From: Symsagittifera roscoffensis
Lineage: Eukaryota > Xenacoelomorpha > Acoela > Convolutidae
NCBI RefSeq assembly: GCF_963678635.1
Contig: NC_087062.1
Location: 47,605,283-47,669,282, forward strand
Length of the DNA stretch: 64,000 nucleotides
Reading direction: 5' to 3'
Below, in pieces: positions 1 to 11,464 of the stretch (positions within the stretch are counted from its first letter, which is position 1; the number at the start of each line of letters is the position of its first letter). Under the pieces are notes generated by a model, which had not been told where the DNA came from, made no database searches, and saw only the letters and a program-made list of their open reading frames with translations. The position numbers were made by a program, and so were the translations under genes.

Positions 1-1256
1 ATAACGACGTCGAGGCAAAAAGCGAATGTCTTTCTGTGTACTTCGATTTTCGCAAGGCTTTTGATCAAGTTCCTCATCATATACTTATTTTGAAACTTGG
101 TAATTTAGGCTTTGACGTTAGCTTTCTTGAACTTTTTGCTTCCTATCTCACAAACCGCACGCAAAATGTCTTAATTAACAATGAAGCATCTCCAAAAGGC
201 CATGTAACAAGTGGTGTTCCGCAAGGAAGTGTACTCGGCCCTTTACTATTTATACTCTTCATTAATGACATGCCAGCTGTCTTGAAAACCTCTAAATGTT
301 TTCTGTTTGCTGATGACAGCAAACTCTATTCAAAATATGACTTTTCCTTAGTTCAAATAGACATTGATCTATTTATCAATTGGACGCTTGAAAACGAAAT
401 GACATTTAATTCTGATAAATGCAAAGTTATTTGTTTTAACTCAACTTCCCCCAAATCTACACTTTGCCTTAATGATTACCCAATTCCGTCAGTTTCATCT
501 ATCAAAGATCTCGGAGTAACGATATCTAGTGATTTAAAGTGGGACATCCACATTAAAACCAAACTGGTTGCAGTTAACAAAGCTTTCCATTTCTTGAAAC
601 GTTCAATCCCTTATGGAGTATCCATGAGAACCAAATTCAAATATTACCAGCTATGTATTGTGAGTATTTTATTATACGGTAGTCAGGTCTGGTTTCCATC
701 TTTAACATATCGCCGCAAACTAGAATTATTTAACAGAAAATGTTTGAAATGGGTAACGGGAGTCAACGACTATACAGAACAACTTAGAAAAACGAATTCC
801 TTGCCAATTTCCTTCACTATAGCTTTACATGATATGTGTTTTCTTAATCGAGTCCTGACTGATCAATTTGATTTCAACCTTTACAGATACATAAATTTTA
901 CCTTTGCAGCCAAAGACCTTCGCAATAGCTCACGCCCTAAGCTTTCAACAACCCAGAATTGTCGACTCTTCTTTACAGAGCAATTTTTCTTCTATCGCGT
1001 CTGTCGGTATGCCAACATGATTTCAGCAAACAACATAGCCGACATTTTCTCATCGCCTGAAATTTTCAAAGCAAAATTGAAAATCTATCTGAAAAATAGA
1101 ATTGATATGTTCAACTTAAACAACTCTTGTTCAATGCTACTTTGTTGCCATTGCATAAATTGCCGTTCGTGATGTCTTGTGTACATAATCATACCATTTC
1201 TTTTGTTTGATGCCTTTATATTTTAAAGGGAATAAATTCTTTTAGTAGTAGTAGTA
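1..1256 (+). mobile_element. 3' end of non-LTR element A with (TAG)n tail
   Basis: The RT frame is followed by about 70 bases of AT-rich 3' untranslated sequence and a short TAG repeat at 1243-1256. Short microsatellite tails of this kind end many jockey/CR1-type elements. The 5' end is outside the window. The next element begins immediately after the tail. Confidence 0.7.
3..1172 (+). CDS. Non-LTR retrotransposon reverse transcriptase, C-terminal part (cut by window edge)
   Basis: The frame is open from the window edge to a TGA at 1170-1172, about 389 codons without a stop, so the true start lies outside the window. RT palm motifs are in order: FDFRKAFD at nt 42-65 (motif A), SGVPQGSVLGPLLF at about 210-251 (motif B) and FADD at 306-317 (motif C with both catalytic aspartates). 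The rest matches the RT thumb and C-terminal region of jockey/CR1-like elements. The enzyme copies element RNA at a nicked target site. No downstream RNase H domain is seen. This is the least damaged coding frame in the window, so the element may be comparatively young. Clade assignment is inferred only from the motif style. Confidence 0.85.
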   Translation, partial: NDVEAKSECLSVYFDFRKAFDQVPHHILILKLGNLGFDVSFLELFASYLTNRTQNVLINNEASPKGHVTSGVPQGSVLGPLLFILFINDMPAVLKTSKCFLFADDSKLYSKYDFSLVQIDIDLFINWTLENEMTFNSDKCKVICFNSTSPKSTLCLNDYPIPSVSSIKDLGVTISSDLKWDIHIKTKLVAVNKAFHFLKRSIPYGVSMRTKFKYYQLCIVSILLYGSQVWFPSLTYRRKLELFNRKCLKWVTGVNDYTEQLRKTNSLPISFTIALHDMCFLNRVLTDQFDFNLYRYINFTFAAKDLRNSSRPKLSTTQNCRLFFTEQFFFYRVCRYANMISANNIADIFSSPEIFKAKLKIYLKNRIDMFNLNNSCSMLLCCHCINCRS

Positions 1257-1512
1257 TTGAAGCTTTACAACAAAAGTTGAAGGGCGTGAGCCCGTAAACA
1301 TATTAAGAAAAGTCTATGGAATGCGGGAAACGGCAGTTGCTACACAGGCAGCCAAAAGTCCAGGAGCACGAGTCTAGTTCGTTATAGTGGCGGTGATAGT
1401 AGTCCCAGAAAAACTTGATAACAAGCTTTGTTGCTGTGAATACTTGAGTTTCGAAGAAAAAAGAAAACGACATTTACTGCAGTTCTCATTGACGAAGTCT
1501 GCGAAAGATTAA

Positions 1513-2345
1513 ATGTCTGGTGCTACGACGAGGTCAAGATTGACCTCTAAAAGTCAAGAGTGTTGCACCATGTTTTCCAAGTCAGTGGGGGAGAACTGGC
1601 TGATGTGCGAGGGCTGCGAAAAGTGGACGCATAGCTCGTGTATGGGATACTCTCATGATATCTTCAAATTTCTGGAGAGGACCGCAAATGTAAAGTTTCT
1701 GTGCAATGGGTGCCTAAGTGCTGATATTCGTCCAAAATCTACGGTGGATGTGAGGCGAGCTGTCAAAAGGCATTGAGGACATCAATGAGTCACTGGAGAT
1801 CATAAAATCTCGGCCTTACGTGCAATCCTTCTCCTCCCCAAATGGAAGCTAAGTATTCTAGTGTCGTTACATCTAGTTCCGATATATCTCAAGAATTGCG
1901 ATTTAGTGGTATGCCGGAAATTAGCATGGGCACTGACAGCAAAACTAATAAATCGAATATTTTTGAGCACGATGAAAAAATGATAAGAGATACAATGAAA
2001 TTTATTGGTGCAAATGCAGAGAAAATTTCCTTTTTCCGCAGACTCGCAAAATTTAACGCAACTAACAACAGACCCAGACAAATTTTGGTGAAGTTTCGAA
2101 AAGTTATTACGGCAGATTGATTATTTGCGCTTTCAACCATGTTGAAAAATTACCACCCAAACATCAAGGGAAACAAATATTCAGTTTTTCTATCAAAATC
2201 CTTAGATAAAGAGGACCAAGAAAGGGAACGAAACTTGTTAAAGAAAAGACGCGAACTACTCGAAAACGGTAACGAAGCAAAGGATATAAAAATCAGAAAA
2301 AACATATTATATCTAAAAAACCAAGCAGTAAATTGCACTGAATGA
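1513..2345 (+). pseudogene. Non-LTR ORF1 with PHD-like zinc finger (frameshifted)
   Basis: The ATG at 1513 opens a frame to 1776 with a cysteine/histidine pattern typical of PHD fingers: CC near the start, then MCEGCEKWTHSSC and FLCNGC. Such fingers are known in ORF1 proteins of CR1/L2-type elements, where they may help bind RNA or chromatin. Just before the stop the reading continues in another frame (residues like GIEDINESLEIIKS at about 1767-1808). It then moves to a third stretch at 1842-2120 with the RFSGMPE and RPRQILVKFRK blocks seen in the nucleic-acid-binding C-terminal part of ORF1 proteins. A stop at 2118-2120 separates the final basic segment (2139-2345). Function is inferred from family knowledge. 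Confidence 0.7.
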
Positions 2346-2356
2346 CTACCAAACAA

Positions 2357-2926
2357 AACCGGAGAATTAAGAGCACTATGTTACAATGTAAGAAGTTTAT
2401 TCAAACTAGAAAGAAGACAAACTTTTTCGAACAGTATAATATTAAAGAACTTTGATATTATTTGCCTGTCTGAAACATGGCTTGCAAATGAAATCCGCGA
2501 ATCCGAGATAATTCTTTGAAATTACAACTGTTTTCTATCAAACGGAAGATCTTCGCTGCAATCAACATCTCACTGTGGAACATTAATTGGCGTAAAGTCA
2601 GGCTTAATGTCAGAACTTGCAAATTTTAGTTTAAATACCAACGGAGCGGCAGTAGCATGCTAAATTAAGCTAGATAAACGGAAATTGCTTGTTGTCTCTT
2701 GTTAGCTACCGCCTGCAAATAGCAAATATGCTCTGAAACCCAGTGAAATAAATAACCTGTTTAAAGACATAAATAAATTGCTGAACAACTGTGATTTGTT
2801 TATTCATGGTGACTTCAATTACCCCTTAATAAATTGGTGCAATATGTAATCAATCAAAGCAACCGAAATATCTTTTTTGGAAGAAATAGAGAATCTTGAA
2901 TTTCATCAAAATGTTAAGTTTAATAC
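2357..2926 (+). pseudogene. APE-type endonuclease fragment, first copy
   Basis: In the frame starting near 2357 the landmarks of the retroelement apurinic-type endonuclease are readable: NVRSL near the start, CLSETWL at about 2464, and GDFNYPLINW at about 2810. This enzyme nicks the target DNA. Several in-frame stops interrupt it (for example the TGA at about 2518 and TAA codons near 2662 and 2847). The copy ends abruptly at about 2926, where it is joined to a piece of RT that normally lies about 550 bases further on. Confidence 0.7.
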
Positions 2927-2927
2927 A

Positions 2928-3452
2928 TTCATAGGTCAATTTTACCAAGTATACTGAAGTACAAAAATGAAGCCGCCGATACCGATCCATTAAAGGCAGA
3001 ATTATTTTCGAGATTTTTCGCTTCTGTGTACGTTGAATTGTGTACGTTTTCAGAACCAGCCGAACCTGATTTCAATACAGTCCTTGATACAATTAGTTTT
3101 ACTGAGCTCGAACTACGTGAAATATGTCAATCGTTGATTACGAATAAAAGTAAAGGCCTCGACGATTTACCGCCTGTACTTTTCATTTAAACACAAGCAT
3201 CTCTATCTCATTCTATCTATCAAATATTTTCCAAAATTATTCAAACTAGGTGTTTTCCAGAATACTGGAAAGCAGCTATAATCAGCCCAATTCATGAAAA
3301 AGACGATAAAAATGACATTGAAAATTGTAGACCCGTCTCCCTTCTTTGTATATTTTCAAAAATATGGGAGCGTATAATAATTGACAGAACATCTATCACC
3401 TATTTTTCATAGTTCACAATATGGGTTTCGGAAGAATAAATCCACATTCTTA
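2928..3452 (+). pseudogene. RT N-terminal fragment, first copy of internal duplication
   Basis: This is nearly identical to 4421-4945. It carries the RT-preceding segment (LKAELFSRFFASVY, KSKGLDDLPP) and the finger motif ENCRPVSLLCIFSKIWER. A TAA at about 3188 and later stops break it. It begins and ends at sharp junctions, so it is a rearrangement product and not an independent gene. Confidence 0.7.
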
Positions 3453-3472
3453 GAAAACGACATTTACTGCAG

Positions 3473-4006
3473 TTCTATCAAACAGAAGATCTTCGCTGCA
3501 ATCAACATCTCACGGTGGAACATTAATTGGCGTAAAGTCAGGCTTAATGTCAGAACTTGCAAATTTTAGTTTTAATACCAACGGAGCGGCAGTAGCATGC
3601 TAAATTAAGCTAGATAAACGGAAATTGCTTGTTGTCTCTTGTTAGCTACCGCCTGCAAATAGCAAATATGCTCTGAAACCAAGTGAAATAAATAACCTGT
3701 TTAAAGACATAAATAAATTGCTGAACAACTGTGATTTGTTTATTCATGGTGACTTCAATTACCCCTTAATAAATTGGTGCAACATGCAACATGTCATCAA
3801 TCAAAGCAACCGAAATATCTTTTTTGGAAGAAATAGAGAATCTTGAATTTCATCAAAATGTTAAGTTTAATACTGCCTCAACTGGTACTCTCAATTTGAT
3901 CTTCACCAGCAATAAAATTCATGTAACAGATGTTCATACCTTAGACAGTAACGATACATTGGGAAACTTTCTAACCATTATCCGTTCGAAATCTCATTCA
4001 ACTTAG
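3473..4006 (+). pseudogene. APE-type endonuclease fragment, second copy
   Basis: This is a second copy of the central and C-terminal endonuclease region, again with GDFNYPLINW (about 3760). It continues beyond the point where the first copy stops, reading TGTLNLIFTSNK and HTLDSNDTLGN, which fits the final strands of the domain. Frame breaks occur at the same places as in the first copy, so those lesions predate the duplication. The 20 bases before it are shared with the region just upstream of ORF1 (see findings). Confidence 0.65.
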
Positions 4007-4137
4007 AGTTATTGGATCTTATGCGCCGTATGTTTATTAGAGAATCCATACTTAGTTATCGCAACGGTGAATACGATTCACTCAATGAGCAAATACTAGA
4101 AAACCCTTTTGACACTTACTGTTGGTAAAATGTAAAT

Positions 4138-6039
4138 GTGATACTAAATCATTGGTATAACTGGTTATCCTCGCTTACTAAAAAGTGTATTCCAAAGCGC
4201 ACCAAACATAGATCATCTTTGCCGCCCTGGATAAGTCAATCGACTTCGAATATTATTAAACGTTTACATACAGCTCGAAAGAAACATACCGAGTCTCATT
4301 CAAAAGTTTTGCACTTAATTGAACAGACAGAAACGAACGCCGAAATGGACAAAACCGATTATGAACATCCTCTTACGTCAGCGCAATCAACGGGAAAACT
4401 TTTTAAATACTTTAGAGCTTTTCATAGGTCAAGCTTACCAAGTATACTGAAGTACAAAAATGAAGCCGCCGATACCGATCCATTAAAGGCAGAATTATTT
4501 TCGAGATTTTTCGCTTCTGTGTACGTTGAATTGTGTACGTTTTCAGAACCAGCCGAACCTGATTTCAATACAGTCCTTGATACAATTAGTTTTACTGAGC
4601 TCGAACTACGTGAAATATGTCAATCGTTGATTACGAATAAAAGTAAAGGCCTCGACGATTTACCGCCTGTACTTTTCATTTAAACACAAGCATCTCTATC
4701 TCATTCTATCTATCAAATATTTTCCAAAATTATTCAAACTAGGTGTTTTCCAGAATACTGGAAAGCAGCTATAATCAGCCCAATTCATGAAAAAGACGAT
4801 AAAAGTGACATTGAAAATTATAGACCCGTCTCCCTTCTTTGTATATTTTCAAAAATATGGGAGCGTATAATAATTGACAGAACATCTATCACCTATTTTT
4901 CATAGTTCACAATATGGGTTTCGGAAGAATAAATCCACATTCTTACAGCTATTAACCTTCTTACAGATAGCCTACAAAAGTCAGGACTAAGCGAGTGATA
5001 TGGAGACCGTTTTCACGGACTTTACTAAAGCGTTCGACCGTGTTGACCACGGTATCTTCTTGATGAAGCTTTTCAAAAACGGAGCAGCTAGAAATTTGAT
5101 CAAATTAATGAAATCTTATCTATCAAACAGGTCCCAATCTGTCAAAGTGAATAGCGAAACCTCAGATCCAAAGCCAGTAACACGCGGAGTGCCCCAAGGC
5201 AGCAACCTCGGGCCATTGTTTTTCCTAATTTTTATTAATGACTTGCTTTCTCTTTGCCAAAAAATCACATTTTTATCTTCGCCGATGATGCAAAATTCAT
5301 CAGCCTAGGATTAGCTAAAGAAGAACTTCAAAATGAACTTCATGTGATATACAACTGGACAGTTCAAAATAATATGCCATTCAATGTTGATAAATGCACC
5401 CACATAGGCTTTACTAAAAGTTCAAACTATTTTTGCTTCAACAACACGGAAATCAAATTAGTGGACAATCAGAAAGATCTAGAGGTTATAATTTCAAATG
5501 ACATGAGCTGAAATCTACACATTGACAGAGCAGGCCTAAAAGCAAATAAAACTTTTTTCGCGATCAAATCAAACATATCGAATTTAAACAGAGTAGCGAA
5601 ACTGAATTTGTTCAAATCCATGATAATCCCCGTGATTCTTTACGCAAGTCCGTGTTTTGATTTAAATAAGTATGTAATGTCAGAGTTAGAGACGATTCAG
5701 GGAAGAGCAGTAAAATTAATTTGCGTTAATAGTGTCTCATACAAAGAAAACTTGAAAGTACTAGGGATTCTTCCTTTGCCAATGTATGTTCAGCAAAACA
5801 ACTTGCTGTTGCTTTCAAAATTGATTTTGGGACGTTATGAGGCAAGTAATCTAGACATACCATATTACACAGAGTTCGCGCGCGCAAATTTGTTTCAGGT
5901 GAGATGTCCAAGGAAAGCCAAATGCGAACAGAACTTCATGTACCAAACGTGTCAACTTGCGAATGTGTTAAAAATCAATTTAAGAGAAGGAATTGGCTTG
6001 AAAAAACGACTTCTGGTCAAAATTCGAGCAATACAATGA
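4138..6039 (+). pseudogene. Non-LTR reverse transcriptase of element B (frameshifted)
   Basis: The frame 4138-4683 holds the segment before the palm (KSKGLDDLPP), followed after a stop by DIENYRPVSLLCIFSKIWER. A frame at 5000-5308 has palm motif A (FTDFTKAFD) and motif B (RGVPQGSNLGPLFF). A frameshift near 5265 places motif C (FADDAKF, about 5278-5298) in the next frame. The thumb and C-terminal region continue to 6039 with one stop at about 5509. All catalytic motifs are visible but not in one frame, so no active enzyme can be made from this copy. The downstream ACT repeat marks the element end. Confidence 0.8.
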
Positions 6040-6181
6040 GAGCGACAACTGCACTTGGAAATTAGCGTGCGATTGTTTGGCGAACAATTGCAGAAATAGA
6101 AATGTTTTTCGAAACGAGAAACTGACGGAAACCAAACCCCTCGTGTGAACCACAAAATTCAAATTACTACTACTACTATAG

Positions 6182-6750
6182 AAAGGGCCCTTCTGTTTAT
6201 GAAAGGTCTTTGCACAAGCTGGATAGGGTCGAATCAGCACTATAAAAATACAATTACCATTTTCCTAATCATAAATGAAGTAAAAAAACAGCAATAAACG
6301 CATTGTTAATATTAGAAATTAAACACAGAGGCGAAGTGGCAATTCGCATACACAAGCGTCAATTATGAGTCTACGCATTTAATCTAGTATTTAAACTAGT
6401 ATAAGAAACAGTTCATCAAAAACATCCGACCCTGCGCAGGTTCAAATCTCTTATCTTGCTGCTGGTCTCCTTCCCTACATCTACACTATGATTCCATGAT
6501 GCCTTGAAGCTAAAGCGCTATTTGTAATAATATAGTCTGTGTGAATATCCTTATCAGAAATTTTGTGCATCATCAGGCTTAATTTTTTTTTACAATATTT
6601 GCAAAACGATCAAAGATCTGAAAAAATGAAAAAACTTGTCTTAAAATGCTATAAAACTTTTTGACCAAACAAACTTAAACAACTGTAATTACATATCTTT
6701 ATCATGGCTGTCCTTAATAGCTGCTTCTGAGGAGATCTAATGAGCAAATC
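6182..6750. other. Non-coding spacer of the tandem unit
   Basis: This AT-rich sequence has no credible ORF and follows the ACT tail of element B. It recurs at about 12510-13080 and in part at 18613-18830. Nothing functional is recognised. Confidence 0.5.
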
Positions 6751-6754
6751 AATC

Positions 6755-7015
6755 ATTCGGAAACATCTCGCAAAACCCTGCAAGAAGAAGAGTGAGAAGT
6801 TCACCACAGGGATCATGAGAACAGAACAGGATGTGGTATGGACAGATATACTTTCATTGAGGAAGTCTGGACAGTAGTGCACTGCTACGAGAAAATGGAA
6901 AAACAAAAGGGGATTCTGATTCTACAACGATAGCTGTCAATTCAACAACACGAAAACGAGTCGAAGATGTCATGGATATTGGGCAAGGCGATGGAAGTCA
7001 TTAAAGACATTAATT
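6755..7015 (+). pseudogene. Inverted, internally deleted 3' end of the SGNH-like gene (unit 1)
   Basis: The plus strand reads the start of the conserved C-terminal domain of the SGNH-like family (FIEEVWTVVHCYE, about 6855-6895). It then jumps to the terminal DSTTIAVNSTTRKRVEDVMDIGQG segment, so the middle of the domain has been lost. The orientation is opposite to the main gene copy at 7968-11460. The matching inverted piece is longer in units 2 and 3. Confidence 0.65.
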
Positions 7016-7020
7016 CATGA

Positions 7021-7770
7021 AGACATTAAAATCCAAAAAGGCCAAACTATCGTTACTATCAAGTTTTACTATGGTGAACTGCAAGTTTGGATGCAATTTT
7101 TATGGCAGCCTCGAGGACTACCCCAGGATCACCCTTAACAGTTCTAATTATGTCGTCCACTTATCTTAGAAAATCTTCAATCTTCTCAGTCCGATCTACT
7201 TCTTGTTGTTTTTGCGAGTCATGCAATACCATACTGTTTCAGCGATGTCTGCGTATTTGGATTCCGATTTGTTACCTCACCCCAAATGGTTCCAATTCAA
7301 ACAATCTTTGCATTCTATCCCTTTAATTGATATGTCACCTTTTTCTGACATCCAGGTCAGACTACCTTCTTATCTTCCTTTAGCACAGTCAATATTGGTA
7401 CTTCTGTTTTTAATGCAGGTTCGTGTTCTTAGAGCTACAAGTCGGCCTGTATTGCATTACAGCAAGGGATGCGCCCATTGCAAAAACGTTTTTTTGTACA
7501 TACCACAAACCATTACATTTAAAGTCTACCTTACTCACTGCCAAATTTAATAGTTTTTCATAGTTTTGCGAGATACTTCAGGAGGATCAATTTGCTCATA
7601 TAATCTCCTCAGAACAATTTCAACAGCTTCCGTGAGCAGGGCATTAGTGTATAAACTCTTTACATCAAGGTTAACTATTGTTTTTGTTCAGTAGATAAAA
7701 ATCATCAATCCATCGGAGATGGATCAACCTTTTCCTCCAACTCCTAGCTTCAATTATCTGAAAACGAATT
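7021..7770 (-). pseudogene. Penelope-like element RT fragment (unit 1)
   Basis: On the minus strand the palm signature LDVKSLYTNALLTEAVEIV is read at about 7665-7605. It is followed by FAMGASLAV (about 7490-7460) and, at about 7200-7040, by VDDIIRTVKGDPGVVLEAA. These match the A, B and downstream blocks of Penelope-like RTs, which typically read LYTNxP, AMGSPL and a late LxFLDxxI block. Stops and frame changes are frequent. No GIY-YIG endonuclease is seen. The fragment is shorter than in units 2 and 3. Confidence 0.75.
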
Positions 7771-7967
7771 TCATGTGGTTTAATTCGATTCAGGAAATAC
7801 CAGTAAGTTACACTCCCCCGACAGCATCGGTCAATGGGACAGTGTAATCGAAGTGAATTAACAAAATGCATGAAAAGAAAGTTATCCACGTTATACTGAT
7901 TCACTACGTGGTACAGATGTCATCATACTACACTGCTATAGCCTTCTAACACTTAAATTACTGACTT

Positions 7968-10900
7968 CTAACCCTGACTTTTATCGCCTTGCCCAATATC
8001 CACGACATCTTCGACTCGTTTTCCTTTTGCTGAACTGACAGCTATTGTTGGAGGTTCAGCATCTACTTTTGTTTTTCCAGTTTTTCTTAACGTCACCTTG
8101 CTGCCCAACTTCATCGTCATATCATTGATCTTGTCAATCACCATCTTCGATCGCATCGTTCTTTTTTGAGTTCTTGACAAGTATATCATCTCCTCGTTGC
8201 TTTCCTGTTGCGTCGCCTTGATCGGAGAATAGGTTTCATTTTCATCACTGGTCGAATCAATCAACACTTCGCTGATTCTCCTTTCACATTCGTCCAACTT
8301 GTCAAGGATTTCCCCCAGCAGTGGTCTGTTAGGACCTGTTGTCAACATCGACTGGGTCTCGTAGCAGTGCACTACTGTCCAGACTTCCTCCATGAAAGCA
8401 TCTCTGTCCATACAACAGCCTGTTCTGTTCTCATGATCCCTGTGATGAACTTCTCACTCTTCTTCTTGCTGGGTTCCCAAGAAAGGTACTCGGGCTGCGC
8501 CTTCTTTTCTTCTCCTGCGCGGAGACTCCCTTGAAAATTTCTTTCTAGAGGTTTCAGTCTTGCCAAAAGAGCTTCTCCCCGGTCAGCTATGGGTTATATT
8601 CATAAACGCCGAAGGCTCCAGCGTGGAAGCTTGTTCTTCCGCCTGTTCAGTAGTCCCTGCCAACGTTTCTGTTCCTTCATCCTCGTCGTCCAAGAAATTG
8701 AAGTTCAAGCTAGACGCACCACCCACTGAGGCTTTGCCATCGTCCCTTCCCGCTTAGTCGGGGTCCTGCTTCATTGGTTCTTCCGGTTGAGGGTCTTCTT
8801 TCTACTCGTCGTCTCGCTCTTCATTTTTCCCTGACCCTGATCGTCTTTGCTCCTCATTCGTTGTCTCGACTGGAAGCTTCGGCACGACTAGCTTTCTTAC
8901 TGACCGTTTTTTTTCTCAATGTCTTATCACCTTTTCCTCACAGCCGAAGGGCGCTGGAGCAGTCCTAGTCAGCAGTTTCCCAGTTTTTGCCATCTCTGTT
9001 CTCACAATCGTTACTATCAGTGCTGCTTCTTGCAAATCAGACTTGCCTCTCATGGCAGTTGGCGCCAGCTCCAATTTGGCCCATTCGTCCTCGAGTTTTT
9101 CAGGTTTCGGAGTGGCTGCGTTGCTCGTCCTACTCCTCGTCGACTCATCCACATATACAGCGTTTCTGCCTTTAACTGCTCGGAGCAACATCCTCCGAAT
9201 TAAGGGAAATTCGGGTATTTCTTCTGGTAGCTTTTGGTAATCGCCCCAGTCTTCATTTCCTTTCTCACTTTTTGGTAGGAAGCGATTATACAAGGAGTTC
9301 TAGTTATTTCGTCGTTTGTTTTGTCGTAGGCTCTCAAATTCCACAGCTTTGGGATCAGCTCGATATGTCCTCTGTCCACTTCGCCCATTCAATCACGGAA
9401 GTGGTCATGGAAGTTTACTGCTGTCATATCTGGCTCTGCTATTTTCGCAAACAGTAACTCCCCGTGCATCGATTCGCGTAGCATATTCTGCTCGCACCAA
9501 TTGAGTGTGCTCCCTTCCACTAATAAAATGAGGTTCAGGTGCAACACCGACCTCCTATAGGCTTCCACTTTCACGTCAGGGACAAGAAAGTCACTGCTGG
9601 ACAGTATATTCTCGTCACAAACTCGCTGACTCCCCTGATCAGTGCTAGGGGATTTTTCCTCATAGCTAGACCTAAATCGGTAAGTAGGGGCATGCCCTCC
9701 GCACAACGTCGCACGTCTTCTTCTTTTTCCATTGTCTTGTCTTCTCCGGTCCCGAGGCGATTCTGTTGTAGCAGGTTTTGGATCAGAGTATGTCTTAGAT
9801 CCCGCACTTTAGTCCAAGATTCCGTAGACCTTTTCATGTCGAACATTTTCATATTCTCCTCCATCTGCTCGGGGTAGCGGGTTAAGGTTGTCAATTCTCC
9901 TAACTTTCTATGCGTGATCGCAATTAAGGTCAGCAGTCCACCAAGTCGGAGATTTTCGATTCCTTCAGTGAGCAGCACTGCTGGTCCTTTTATGAAATTT
10001 TCTGCTCCAAACGTCACGAACAGTCCCAGGAACACTACGATAGATAATCTCGCAACGGCCTGGAGGAAGTCCGGATTAGATAGCGAGAAAACCCGAACCC
10101 TTCCAACATGCTATCTGTCCTCCTAAAATTTTCTTCATCTCTCTTTTTCTGCGTCCAAAATGCCTCAAGTGTTATCTGGCACACCCTGTCAACGAAATAC
10201 GCTGACTTTTCTTCTTCGTTGTCCGTTAAATTCATGTTTCTCAATAGGTAAGGGTGGATCTTCGTGATCATCGTCGGCCCCGCTCGAAAGCGTCCATGCT
10301 TAATGCTGCTATTCGAGGAGTCAAGTGAAGCCACCTGTTTGCCTCCGGTTTCGTTCGCAAAACCATAGCTTCCAAGTGAACTTTCGTATCTTTGGCGTTC
10401 TGTTTCTTCGGCTTCTCTTCTCCATCGAACTCCACTCCTCTGGACCGCAGGTCATCAGACATCGCCACTGTCACTTTATGATCATCTTCGATTCCTGGTT
10501 CCATCTTGAGCTTTTTGCTGAAACTGGACAGTTGCAATCCCAACACTTCATCTAACACCAGCATGTGTAGCGAATTATCTTCAAGTCCTCTCATAGCGTT
10601 TGAGATATCCGACCTCACTGCAGGCAATTCTGACCGAAGTGGTCTCAGATTCCTCGCCTCTACTTCGCAATTTGGGGCAGGTTTGATTACATCATATTTC
10701 CCGTCTGAGAGTAGCGCTATCGATGTATACACAAAAATTAAGTCCATCCGGGAGTTAGGCATATCCCGGGGATAACACAAACACTGGTTTTGGCGTTTTT
10801 TTTTTGGAATCCGCCTTCAATCAACACGTTCATGGTCTCGTCCATGGACTCCAGAATGTCTTTGATTGCTGGCCACACCGCAGTTTCCATCGTTGCTGGC

Positions 10901-11460
10901 TCTCTGAGTCTGCTCAGGAGACCTCTGCTGTGCAGGTGACCTTTAATGCCAGTAAACACAATTGTTATTGGTTTCATTTCGGCCTGTCGTTGAATTCAGG
11001 TCGGTTCCAGCCAATATTACCACATCGAGCCAAAACAAGGGTTTAGGGGTGTTCACTAAGTCCGAGCTCGCAATCACTATTATGTTTGTCTTCTTCATGT
11101 GTGCTTTGTCGTACGCGGCGAAAGCGGTCTCGTCTATTCGGAATATAAGTTCACCATATCTTTCAGCATCACCTTCTTGGGCGACTTGTTTCGGATAGGC
11201 TCTTTCTTTCACATGAAATGGAGGCGCTCGCACTTGTTTAAACATCTTTACTTGTTTCCCCGTAGCTGCTCTACTCGTCAAGAATCTCCCTGGTCTCTCC
11301 TCTCTAGTTTGCTTGCTATGATTCATCCTTACATCATGCAATGGTCTGGCATTCATAGGACCCATGGTGTTGTTTGAGGACAGTCCCCCAAGGTCAGCAA
11401 ACCGTAATGCTGTTGTCGAACTAAAGTTGATCCCTGCCGCTATCAACCAGTCCACTCCCA
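7968..11460 (-). pseudogene. SGNH-like multi-domain family, lineage 1, copy 1 (degenerate)
   Basis: I do not recognise this gene with certainty. Consecutive minus-strand frames read as one long protein broken by frameshifts. In order: GVDWLIAAGINFSS (about 11458), ELIFRIDETAFAAYDKAHM (11160), IIVIASSDL (11070), GIKGHLHSRGLLS (10945), FVYTSIALLSDGKYDV (10735), SELPAVRSDISNAMRG (10635), VLDEVLGLQLSSF (10560), LRTKPEANRWLHLTPR (10360), LRLGGLLTLIAITHRKLGEL (9950), DVKVEAYRRSVLHLNL (9590), LIPKLWNLRAY (9355), an acidic stretch LDDEDEGTETL (8690), and a final charged domain starting MDRDAFMEEVW (8411). IIVIASSDL and the later GHLHSRGLL resemble the GDS and GxND blocks of SGNH hydrolases. The same blocks recur in four other copies. 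The 5' part is missing; the copy stops at the tandem junction. Confidence 0.65.
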
Positions 11461-11464
11461 CGAA

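Larger units (their letters stand above)
1257..6181 (+). mobile_element. Rearranged non-LTR element B (PHD ORF1, endonuclease, RT)
   Basis: An ORF1 with a PHD-type zinc finger, an APE-type endonuclease and an RT lie in the usual order on the plus strand. They end in a short ACT repeat at about 6163-6181. The middle is scrambled: nt 2533-2926 is repeated at 3473-3873, and 2928-3452 is repeated at 4421-4945. All frames carry stops or shifts, so this copy is dead. The stretch 1257-1512 has no ORF and is probably the 5' untranslated region. A 5'-truncated second copy of the same element lies at 11461-12510. Confidence 0.75.
5145..11460. repeat. Tandem segmental duplication, copy 1
   Basis: From about 5145 the sequence is repeated in the same order starting at 11461: the end of non-LTR element B, a spacer, an inverted 3' fragment, a Penelope-like RT and the SGNH-like gene. 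The copy 1/copy 2 junction lies within AAGTGAATAGCG, which is present at both breakpoints. Copies 1 and 2 are extremely close over long stretches; 10035-10334 and 17402-17701 encode the same 99 residues. Confidence 0.8.

Noticed and set aside
6434-6460. tRNA gene or tRNA-derived SINE (GGTTCAAATC resembles an internal promoter B box; also near 12733)
   Set aside because: No matching A box at the right distance, no cloverleaf, and no acceptor stem could be paired.
8560-9500. Plus-strand ORFs opposite the SGNH-like gene (and equivalents at 15.9-16.9 and 21.6-22.7 kb)
   Set aside because: Their composition mirrors the minus-strand coding frame, and they carry no domains. They are antisense shadows.
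7968-11460. Degenerate copy of a negative-strand RNA virus nucleoprotein/phosphoprotein pair
   Set aside because: The helical, charged blocks and a possible short coiled coil near the end first suggested this. I see no signature of such proteins, and the GDS-type motifs plus a continuous gene of at least 1,700 codons fit better with a non-viral multi-domain family. A profile search could settle it.
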